Below the pieces are notes generated by a model. It ran no database searches and was not told the DNA's origin. It was given only the letters and a program-made list of their open reading frames with translations. 64,000 nt of DNA from Brevibacterium sp. XM4083 (GTDB taxonomy: Bacteria; Actinomycetota; Actinomycetes; Actinomycetales; Brevibacteriaceae): NCBI RefSeq assembly GCF_006489205.2, contig NZ_VFYR02000004.1, positions 542,962 through 606,961 of the forward strand, written 5' to 3'. Each line of letters opens with the position of its first letter. Position 1 is the stretch's first letter. A program made the position numbers and the translations under genes. Shown piece by piece: positions 51,783 through 58,807 of the stretch.

Positions 51783-51928
51783 GCGCCGAGGCGGTGCGCA
51801 TCCCCGCCGTCGACGATCAGTTCCAGCACCCCTACCACCAGCACCACCAGTACCAGCACCACCAGTGCCGTCCGGCGGACCGACCGTCGGCAGGCAGAAG
51901 CGATGCCGCAAGGCAGAAAGCGAAGTGA
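51779..51928 (+). CDS. Small His/Gln-rich protein coupled to potC
   Basis: A 49-residue gene too short for usual annotation. Its ATG (51779) overlaps the potC stop as ATGA, and its TGA (51926-51928) is 1 nt before ATG 51930 of the flavin oxidase, so it fills the gap exactly. Third positions of the first 30 codons are nearly all G or C. The sequence contains HPYHQHHQYQHHQC, with six His and one Cys in 14 residues (a possible metal site), then a basic tail (SDAARQKAK). The region also forms a CAC/CAG-type triplet repeat, so a non-coding simple repeat is the alternative. I do not recognise a family. Confidence 0.55.
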   Translation: MSAEAVRIPAVDDQFQHPYHQHHQYQHHQCRPADRPSAGRSDAARQKAK

Positions 51929-51929
51929 C

Positions 51930-53342
51930 ATGGACGTCAAAGCCGCATTGGCCGACGCCTCCACCGTTCCGTTCTGGCTCGACACCGACGCCCGGCCGCA
52001 GCCGCTGCCGCCGCTGGCGCGGGATCTCGAGGCCGATCTCGTCGTCGTCGGCGGCGGGTTCACCGGGCTGTGGACCGCCCTGCAGGCGAAGGAGCGCGAC
52101 CCCGACCGGCACGTCGTCCTCCTCGAGGCGAACACCGTCGGCTGGGCGGCCTCGGGCCGCAACGGCGGGTTCTGCGCCGCCAGCCTCACCCACGGCTACG
52201 ACAACGGGGAGTCGCATCTGCCGGCGGAGAACGAGCGCCTGGCAGCCCTCGGCCGGGAGAACCTCGACGCGATCGAGGCCGCCGTCTCCCGCTACGGCAT
52301 GGACTGCGAGTTCGAACGCACCGGCGAGCTCGACGTCGCGACCGAGGACTACCAGGTCCCCGGCCTGCGGGAGGCCCACGACCCCGACGCCGGGTTCGTC
52401 TTCCTCACCCAGGAGGAGCTCGCGACGGTCGTGAAGTCCCCGACGTACAAGGGCGCGCTGTGGGACTCACAGGAGGTCGCGATGCTCAACCCGGCGAAGC
52501 TGTGCTGGGAGCTGCTGCGCGTCATCCGGGACCTCGGCGTCGAGGTCTACGAGGGCACGAAGGTCACCGACGTCAGCGACCGGAAGCAGACGGTCGCGGT
52601 GAGCACCGAACCGGTCTCCGGTGCCGCCACGGCAGCCGGGGCGGCGACGATCACGGCGCAGCGGGTGGCACTGGCGACGAACGTCTTCCCCTCCCTCCTC
52701 AAGCGGGCGAGCCTCCGCACCGTGCCCGTCTACGACTATGCGCTGATGACGGAACCCCTCAGCGACGACCAGATGGCGGCGATCGGCTGGGAGGGCCGGC
52801 AGGGCATCGGCGACTGCGCGAACCGCTTCCACTACTACCGACTCACGGCCGACAACCGCATCCTCTTCGGCGGCTGGGACGCCGTCTACCACTACGGGCG
52901 GCAGGTGTCGTGGAAGTACGACCAGAACCAGGCGACCTTCGAAACCCTCGCCCGGCACTTCTACGAGACGTTCCCGCAGCTGGCGGACGTGAAGTTCACC
53001 CACAAATGGGGTGGGGCCATCGACACGTGCTCCCGGTTCTTCGCGTTCTTCGTCACCGCCTATGACCGGAAGGTCGCGATGGCGGCCGGGTTCACCGGCC
53101 TCGGCGTCGGCGCCTCACGGTTCGCCGGCACCGTCATGCTCGACCTGCTCTCCGGTGAGGAGACCGAGCTGACGCAGCTGGAGATGGTGCGCAAGCGGCC
53201 GCTGCCGTTCCCGCCCGAACCGGTGGCATGGCTCGGCATCAGGATGACGACGAACGCTCTCATCAAGGCCGATGAGAACCAGGGCCGGCGCGGTCCGCTG
53301 CTCAAGGTCCTCGACGCCGTCGGCATGGGCTTCGACTCCTGA
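51930..53342 (+). CDS. DAO-family FAD amine oxidoreductase (putrescine pathway)
   Basis: A 470-residue flavoprotein of the D-amino-acid-oxidase/GlpO fold. ADLVVVGGGFTGLWTALQAKERDPDRHVVLLEA is the FAD-binding motif; VGWAASGRNGGFCA is the PuuB/OrdL-type covalent or substrate-side segment; MAAGFTGLGVGASRFAGTVMLDLLSG is the second FAD motif. It most resembles gamma-glutamylputrescine oxidase-like proteins. Given PotABCD and an aminobutyraldehyde dehydrogenase beside it, it probably oxidises putrescine or a derivative; no glutamylputrescine synthetase is present. ATG 51930 is chosen over ATG 51903 because it gives no overlap with the small gene and matches family starts. Confidence 0.87.
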   Translation: MDVKAALADASTVPFWLDTDARPQPLPPLARDLEADLVVVGGGFTGLWTALQAKERDPDRHVVLLEANTVGWAASGRNGGFCAASLTHGYDNGESHLPAENERLAALGRENLDAIEAAVSRYGMDCEFERTGELDVATEDYQVPGLREAHDPDAGFVFLTQEELATVVKSPTYKGALWDSQEVAMLNPAKLCWELLRVIRDLGVEVYEGTKVTDVSDRKQTVAVSTEPVSGAATAAGAATITAQRVALATNVFPSLLKRASLRTVPVYDYALMTEPLSDDQMAAIGWEGRQGIGDCANRFHYYRLTADNRILFGGWDAVYHYGRQVSWKYDQNQATFETLARHFYETFPQLADVKFTHKWGGAIDTCSRFFAFFVTAYDRKVAMAAGFTGLGVGASRFAGTVMLDLLSGEETELTQLEMVRKRPLPFPPEPVAWLGIRMTTNALIKADENQGRRGPLLKVLDAVGMGFDS

Positions 53343-53370
53343 GCCGCCGGGCCGGGCTCCTCTGCGCGCT

Positions 53371-53408
53371 TGATAGACTTTTCCCGAGCGCGGGAGGAGC
53401 TCCCGCGC
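53371..53408 (+). promoter_or_regulatory. Extended -10 promoter and 5' hairpin in the purS leader
   Basis: TGATAGACT (53371-53379) is an extended -10 element (TG-N-TAGACT). A perfect 9-bp hairpin GCGCGGGAG-GAG-CTCCCGCGC (53388-53408) begins within a few bases of the expected start site, well before the Shine-Dalgarno AAGGAG. It may protect the 5' end or sense purine availability; no purine riboswitch core was found. Confidence 0.45.
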
Positions 53409-53433
53409 CCCGTTGTGAAGGAGTCAAACACGC

Positions 53434-53688
53434 ATGGCACGTGTCGTCGTTGAAGTGATGCCCAAGCCCGAGATCCTCGACCCGCAGGGCAAAGCGATCT
53501 CCGGTGGTCTCGCTCGACTGGGGTTCCCCGGTTTCGGTGAGGTCAGGCAGGGCAAGCGCTTCGAACTCGAGGTCGAGGGAGAAGCCACCGACGAGGTGCT
53601 CGCCCAGGCGCGCGAAGCCGCCGAGACTCTCCTGTCGAACCCCGTCATCGAGAACGTCGTCGCCGTCCGCGTCGCCGAGGACGCCTGA
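53434..53688 (+). CDS. purS: Phosphoribosylformylglycinamidine synthase subunit PurS
   Basis: An 84-residue PurS, the small bridging subunit of the FGAM synthase complex PurL-PurQ-Pur[47 protein letters not shown] and [18 protein letters not shown] match the family along its length. AAGGAG lies 11 nt before ATG 53434. Its stop codon overlaps purQ (TGATG). Confidence 0.95.
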   Translation: MARVVVEVMPKPEILDPQGKAISGGLARLGFPGFGEVRQGKRFELEVEGEATDEVLAQAREAAETLLSNPVIENVVAVRVAEDA

Positions 53689-54419
53689 TGACGGCCACCG
53701 CCGCAACCGACTCCGCGACGGCGTCGGCGTCCGGTCCGAGAATCGGCGTCGTCACGTTCCCCGGCACCCTCGACGACCGTGACGCGGCCCGCGCTGTCAC
53801 CCTCGCGGGCGCCTCGGCGGTCAATCTCTGGCACGCTGACTCCACGCTCTCCGGCGTCGATGCGGTCATCCTGCCCGGCGGGTTCTCCTATGGGGACTAC
53901 CTGCGGGCCGGGGCGATCGCCCGCTTCGCCCCGATCATGGACGCCGTCGTCGCGGCCGCGAACGCCGGGATGCCGGTGCTCGGCATCTGCAACGGCTTCC
54001 AGGTCCTCTGCGAGTCCCATCTGCTGCCCGGGGCGCTCATCCGCAACGAGGACCAGCACTTCGTCTGCCGCGACCAGGATCTCCTCGTGGAGAACGCGGA
54101 CACCGCGTGGACCGGTGACTACGAGCAGGGCCAGACGATCACGATTCCGCTGAAGAACGGCGAGGGCGGCTACGTTGCCACCGACGAGGTGCTCGACGAG
54201 CTCGAGACGACCGGTCGCGTCGTCTTCCGCTACCAGGGTCTCAACCCCAACGGCTCGCTGCGCGACATCGCCGGCATCACGAATGAGGCGGGCAACGTCG
54301 TCGGACTCATGCCTCACCCCGAGCACGCTGTCGAGGCCGGCTACGGCCCCGCGAGCACCGGTGTCGACGGGCAGGGATTCTTCTCGTCAGCCGTGCGCAC
54401 TCTGCTCGCGTCCCGCTGA
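53688..54419 (+). CDS. purQ: Phosphoribosylformylglycinamidine synthase subunit PurQ
   Basis: A 243-residue glutamine amidotransferase subunit. The nucleophile is Cys101 in [29 protein letters not shown] is the oxyanion/interface loop, and [11 protein letters not shown] supplies the His-Glu of the triad. It makes ammonia for PurL. The first 16 residues (Ala/Thr/Ser-rich) extend beyond the Bacillus subunit. ATG overlaps the purS stop as TGATG. No purL follows: the next gene is convergent and separated by a strong terminator. Confidence 0.95.
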   Translation: MTATAATDSATASASGPRIGVVTFPGTLDDRDAARAVTLAGASAVNLWHADSTLSGVDAVILPGGFSYGDYLRAGAIARFAPIMDAVVAAANAGMPVLGICNGFQVLCESHLLPGALIRNEDQHFVCRDQDLLVENADTAWTGDYEQGQTITIPLKNGEGGYVATDEVLDELETTGRVVFRYQGLNPNGSLRDIAGITNEAGNVVGLMPHPEHAVEAGYGPASTGVDGQGFFSSAVRTLLASR

Positions 54420-54433
54420 GCGCAGACACGCGA

Positions 54434-54477
54434 ATCGGTCCCGGTTCCCCGACTCAACCTCGGGGACCGGGACCGAT
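54434..54477 (+). terminator. Terminator after purQ
   Basis: An 18-bp stem with a single bulged T (54434-54452 with 54460-54477) and a 7-nt loop, followed by CTCGTTTCG. It lies 14 nt after the purQ stop codon and likely ends the purSQ transcript. Confidence 0.85.
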
Positions 54478-54527
54478 CTCGTTTCGCCGTCCGGCCGGGA
54501 CGAGTCACCGACCTGACGGGAGTTCTG

Positions 54528-56042
54528 TCATCCCTTCAGCTGTCCGCGGCGGCGGGCGAAGAGGACCGCTCCCGCTCCTGCGAGGATGAGGATGGCGCCG
54601 GCGCCGAGACCGGTGAGTTCTGCACCGGTGCGGGGCATCGACCCGTTGTTGCCGCCGCCGGAACCTCCCCCGCCGTTACCGCCGCCGCCACCGCCACCGG
54701 AGCCGGTGACCGTGAACCCGCTGTTCATGACGTAGTCGCCGCAGGTGGCTTGGACGGTGTACTTCCCGACGTACGCCGCGGGATCGTTCTCCAAACCGTA
54801 GGTCTGCACCGCGGCGACATCTCCGCCGTCGGCCGGGGCCGTCCGGTCGTAGAGGAGGACGTCGCTGCTGTTCCAGACCTGGAAGCGGACCTCATCGGCG
54901 ACCAGGCAGTCGACGACCGCCATCGTCACGCCCTTGTCGCGGTTGACGAAGTCGGCGCCGGAGATCGTCTCCGGCCAGACCGAGAGGGTGGGCTCAAGGG
55001 TCTCATCGCCGTCCGCGGTGACCGTGAACGTGCCCTCCTGGAACATGTCACCGCAATCGGCCGTGACGAGGTACTGGCCGATGAACGCGTCCGGGTCGGT
55101 ATCGCCGACCTCGGGAACCCAGGTCACCACGGCGGCGGTGTCCTCGCCGGCTTCCTGGCTCGCTTCGAAGACCACGGTATCCGGGTCGTAGGCGGTGGTG
55201 ATCATGATGTTGACGTCGGAATCCATCCGGCAGCCGGACATCATCACGGTCACACCACTGGTGAGGAAGTCGGAGACCTGCTGCGAACCCGGGGTGATGT
55301 CGAGAGTCGTGCCCGATGGCGGCGGCTCGGTCTCGTCACCGACGACGGTGGCGCTGGCCGAATACGTCTCGTTCTGGTCGCCGCGCTGAACGCTGACGGT
55401 CACCGTGACGGTGTCGCCGGGCTCGTACGCGGCCTCGGTGTAGTACACACCGGTGAATGAACCGTCGGCGTCCACGGTTGCGTGACTGCCGTCGCCGTCG
55501 CCCCATCCGATGCCATCTCCTTCGAGGACACCGTCGACGAAGAAGCGAATGCCTTTGTCGGGGTCGCTGAGGTCCGACACGGTGACCTCATCGGACTCGA
55601 GGTACATGGTGGCGTCGATCGGCTCATCTGTGGGGGATTCCGTCGGGGTCTCGGTGGGGGTGCCTTCGACGTCCGCTTCGGCGGGGGTCGAGGGATCGGT
55701 GGAGCCATCGGTCGCGGCTTCGTCCGTCGCACCGGACGAATCATCGCTGCCGGTGGAGTCGTCGCTGCCCGAGGTGTCGGCGGTGCTCATGTCACCGCCG
55801 GAGGAGTCGTCGGTTCCCTGCGACGTGGAGTCATCGGTGCCGGTGTCCGTACCGGTGTCGGTGCCGGTGTCCGTGGTGTCGCCGGGCGGGGTTCCGCCGT
55901 CAGCGCTGCCGTCGGGATCCGGCATCGCCATGAGAGTCGTCTGCCCCGCTGCTCCGTCCGCTGCCACGGAGGCGGCGGCCGGCAGGGAGCCCATGGTGGC
56001 GACGGCGAGTGCCACCGTCGTCGCGAGGATGAGGCGTTTCAT
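54528..56042 (-). CDS. Secreted cell-surface protein with MPRTG sortase-type anchor
   Basis: A 504-residue secreted protein. Residues 1-30 are a signal peptide (MKRLILATTVALAVATMGSLPAAASVA). A long Asp/Thr/Ser/Gly stretch (about 40-130) is disordered. Several beta-sandwich-like units follow (about 140-450); the last two each contain a Cys pair (GCRMDSDVNI with ADCGDMF; DCLVADEVRF with TCGDYVM) and end FTVT. A Gly/Asn linker precedes SMPRTGAELTGLG, a hydrophobic helix and RRRGQLKG: an LPXTG-like anchor in which the first residue is Met. ATG 56042 has AAGGACG 6 nt upstream. It is probably a wall protein; partner unknown. Confidence 0.82.
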   Translation of the reverse strand: MKRLILATTVALAVATMGSLPAAASVAADGAAGQTTLMAMPDPDGSADGGTPPGDTTDTGTDTGTDTGTDDSTSQGTDDSSGGDMSTADTSGSDDSTGSDDSSGATDEAATDGSTDPSTPAEADVEGTPTETPTESPTDEPIDATMYLESDEVTVSDLSDPDKGIRFFVDGVLEGDGIGWGDGDGSHATVDADGSFTGVYYTEAAYEPGDTVTVTVSVQRGDQNETYSASATVVGDETEPPPSGTTLDITPGSQQVSDFLTSGVTVMMSGCRMDSDVNIMITTAYDPDTVVFEASQEAGEDTAAVVTWVPEVGDTDPDAFIGQYLVTADCGDMFQEGTFTVTADGDETLEPTLSVWPETISGADFVNRDKGVTMAVVDCLVADEVRFQVWNSSDVLLYDRTAPADGGDVAAVQTYGLENDPAAYVGKYTVQATCGDYVMNSGFTVTGSGGGGGGGNGGGGSGGGNNGSMPRTGAELTGLGAGAILILAGAGAVLFARRRGQLKG

Positions 56043-56550
56043 GATCGTCCTTCCAGCGGGGCCTGGAGCTGCCACGGTGCTCGTGGCTGCTTGTCGAGGA
56101 CACTACGTCTGTGCGCCGCGACTGGGGACTTATGAACATTGAGTTCATGACGATTCTGTGATGCAGGTCACGGCATCCTGTTATCGTTTCGTCACTGTTC
56201 GGATGATGGGCGCGCACGGTGGGGTCCGTCGCGGACCTCGGCGCCGTTCGCACGCCGGCAACCCGGTGTCCCAGGTGGCGCCGGATTCTCCGGTCGGTCC
56301 GAAGGACGTCGGACAGTCGGTGTCGAACGATCCGGGGACATCGCACAGGCCGCCATGCCGACATCACGATTCGGCAGACCCCGCCGTCGAAGCCCGAAAA
56401 TCGTTACCACGTGAACCTGTTGACATGCGCACCGCGGAGTGGGTGTGCGCACTCACGGGCCGAGGCCTGCCGCTCCGCTGGTCGGGGACGGCGAAGGCCC
56501 CCGAGCGTGTCCCTCGGGGGCCTTCAGCGGTCGTCAGCGCCGCGGGTCGG
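56043..56550. other. 508-nt intergenic region with CRP/GlxR-like site and hairpins
   Basis: No protein gene is supported. It holds an inverted repeat ATGAAC-ATTGA-GTTCAT (56132-56148), a CRP/GlxR-like site TGTGA-TGCAGG-TCACG (56157-56172) about 115 nt upstream of the surface-protein start, and the terminator hairpin 56493-56525. The rest, 56173-56490, shows nothing I recognise. Confidence 0.45.
56493..56525 (-). terminator. Terminator after the ABC exporter operon
   Basis: A perfect 13-bp stem GAAGGCCCCCGAG/CTCGGGGGCCTTC with a 7-nt loop, 25 nt beyond the stop codon of the downstream ABC subunit. Confidence 0.8.
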
Positions 56551-58806
56551 TCAGTCCGTTCCCCTCCCGCCGAGCGGCGGCTGGGCCTCTGAGCGACCGC
56601 CCCCGTCGGTCGACGCGTCGTTGCGCGCACCGGGCTCATCCCTGACCTCGGCAGACTCCCGCGCCCCGGCGGCAGCCTCCTCCGGACCAGCGGCAGCCTC
56701 CTCGGCCACTGCGGCGTCGCCGGCGTCCTCAGCCAGCGCCGCAGCATCGGCGGCGATCCCCGGCTCGGTCTCCGCCTCGGCGAGGACCTCGGCGGTGAAG
56801 TGCTCCTCGGCGTCCTCACCTCGGAACTGCGACATGTAGAGGCGGTAGTACGCGCCCTCTGCGGCGAGGAGCTCCTCGTGGTTGCCGTGTTCGACGATCG
56901 CACCGTTCTCCATGACGAGGATGGTGTCGGCATCGCGGATCGTCGAGAGCCGGTGTGCGATGACGAACGACGTCCGGTCGGTGCGCAGGGCGGCCATCGC
57001 CTGCTGCACGAGCAGCTCGGTGCGGGTGTCCACCGACGAGGTCGCCTCGTCGAGGATGAGCAGCGAGGGATCGGCGAGGAACGCCCGGGCGATCGTGATG
57101 AGCTGGCGCTCACCGGCGGAGACGCTGCCGCCGTCGGCGTCGATGACGGTGTCGTAGCCATCGGGCAGCTGACGGACGAAGCGGTCGACCATCGTCGCCT
57201 TCGCGGCGTCGATGACCTCCTCGTCGGTGGCGTCGAGTCGTCCGTACCGGATGTTCTCGCGGATCGAGCCCTCGAACAGCCACGCATCCTGGAGCACCAT
57301 GCCCACGTGCGACCGGAGGTCGGCACGGGTGAGGTCGCGGATGTCGATCCCGTCGAGGTAGATCGTCCCGCCGGTGAGCTCGTAGAAGCGCATGACGAGG
57401 TTGACCAGCGTCGTCTTGCCGGCACCCGTGGGACCGACGATCGCGACCGTGTGGCCGGGGTCGGCGGTGAAGGAGACATCCTCGATGAGCGGGGTCTCCG
57501 CGGTGTAGCGGAAGCTGACATGCGAGAAGTCGACCCGTCCGGGAGTCCGCGGAGGCAGGGCGGCCGTCGCCTCGTCGGGCTCCTCCTCGTCGGCGTCGAG
57601 GAGTTCGAACGTGCGCTCGGCCGAGGCAACACCGGATTGGAGCATGTTCGCCACTCCGGCCATCTCCGAGATCGGCTGCGAGAACTCCCGCGAGTACTGG
57701 ATGAACGCCGTGGCGTCGCCGAGTGTCATCTGCCCCGAGGCCACCCGCAGGCCGCCGGCGACGGCGATGAGGACGTAGCTGAGGTACGACACGAACTGCA
57801 TCGAGGGCATGATCATCCCGGAGACGAACTGCGCCCCCGAGGATGCGGCGTAGAGCTCTTCGTTGCGGCGGTCGAACTCGTCGAGCATGACCTTGTCACG
57901 ACCGAAGGCCCGCACGACGTCGAGCCCCGAGAACGACTCCTCGACGTGGCCGTTGACCTCACCGGTGTACTTCCACTGCGCTTTGAACTTCTTCTGCGCC
58001 TGGGAGCCGATGACACCGGCGATGATCGCCGACAGCGGCAGGGCGATGAGGGCGAGCAGCGCGAGCTGCCACGAGACGATGAACATCATCACGCCGATGC
58101 CGACGATCGTCAGCGCGGATTGGACGAGTTGGGAGAACGCCTGCTGGAGGGCCTGCTGGATGTTGTCGACGTCGTTCGTCACCCGCGACATGACATCGCC
58201 GCGCTGGCGAGTGTCGAAGTACCGCAGCGGGAGCCGGTTGATCTTGCGCTCGATGTCCTCACGGAGGCGGTAAACGACGCGCATGACGAGGGCGTTGAGG
58301 ATGTAGCCCTGCGCCCACATGAGCATCGAGGCGACGAGGTACATGAGGAGGACGATGATGATGATCTGCCCGAGCGCCGTGAAGTCGATGCCCTGACCGG
58401 GGACGACACCGGCAGTCGCGAGCATGTCGGCGTAGTCGTCGCGGCCTTCGGCACGGGCGCCGGCGATGATGTCCTCGATGTTCGCGCCCGCCGGCAGCTG
58501 GGCGCCGATGACTCCGGAGTAGACGACGTCCATCGCCTTGCCGAGCACCTTCGGGGCGATGACGGTGAGGACGACCGAGCCGACGACGAGGAGGACGACC
58601 TTGACGAGTCCGGCCTTCTCCTCGGCCATGAGTCCGAAGAGGCGCTTGACCGAGGGCCAGAAGTGCTTGGCCTTCCGCGGCGGGGTGCCGCCGAACATGT
58701 CTCCGTCGGCTTCGGAGGGAATGAAGTCCTCGGCGAGTTCGGCCTCGGCGGTGGCGGCAGCGGTCGTGCCTGAGGTCTCTGCGGTCGTCGGATCCTTCTT
58801 CGCCAT
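56551..58806 (-). CDS. ABC exporter subunit with canonical Walker B and long acidic tail
   Basis: A 751-residue half-transporter. A cytoplasmic N-terminus (1-60) precedes six helices (about 65-375) and a nucleotide-binding domain: Walker A GPTGAGKT, Q-loop VLQDAWLFEGSIRENI, signature VSAGERQLI (deviates from LSGGQ), Walker B LLILDEATSSVD and H-loop VIAHRLSTI. The last 100 residues are Ala/Glu-rich, disordered and unusual for exporters. Overall it pairs with the 577-residue subunit directly upstream (1 nt apart) as a heterodimeric multidrug-type exporter. ATG 58806 is 1 nt after the upstream stop. Substrate unknown. Confidence 0.92.
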   Translation of the reverse strand: MAKKDPTTAETSGTTAAATAEAELAEDFIPSEADGDMFGGTPPRKAKHFWPSVKRLFGLMAEEKAGLVKVVLLVVGSVVLTVIAPKVLGKAMDVVYSGVIGAQLPAGANIEDIIAGARAEGRDDYADMLATAGVVPGQGIDFTALGQIIIIVLLMYLVASMLMWAQGYILNALVMRVVYRLREDIERKINRLPLRYFDTRQRGDVMSRVTNDVDNIQQALQQAFSQLVQSALTIVGIGVMMFIVSWQLALLALIALPLSAIIAGVIGSQAQKKFKAQWKYTGEVNGHVEESFSGLDVVRAFGRDKVMLDEFDRRNEELYAASSGAQFVSGMIMPSMQFVSYLSYVLIAVAGGLRVASGQMTLGDATAFIQYSREFSQPISEMAGVANMLQSGVASAERTFELLDADEEEPDEATAALPPRTPGRVDFSHVSFRYTAETPLIEDVSFTADPGHTVAIVGPTGAGKTTLVNLVMRFYELTGGTIYLDGIDIRDLTRADLRSHVGMVLQDAWLFEGSIRENIRYGRLDATDEEVIDAAKATMVDRFVRQLPDGYDTVIDADGGSVSAGERQLITIARAFLADPSLLILDEATSSVDTRTELLVQQAMAALRTDRTSFVIAHRLSTIRDADTILVMENGAIVEHGNHEELLAAEGAYYRLYMSQFRGEDAEEHFTAEVLAEAETEPGIAADAAALAEDAGDAAVAEEAAAGPEEAAAGARESAEVRDEPGARNDASTDGGGRSEAQPPLGGRGTD

Positions 58807-58807
58807 G

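Noticed and set aside
51828..51868. CAC/CAG triplet run taken as a CRISPR or simple repeat only
   Set aside because: Units are 3-9 bp with no spacers, and the run lies in a frame with operon-perfect borders, so I list a candidate small gene instead.
53343..53433. Purine riboswitch upstream of purS
   Set aside because: The leader is too short and lacks the three-way-junction core; only a simple hairpin is present.
56800..58773. A 657-codon open frame on the plus strand over the ABC exporter
   Set aside because: Antisense of real exporter motifs, very Asp/Val/Arg-rich; no ribosome-binding site or family.
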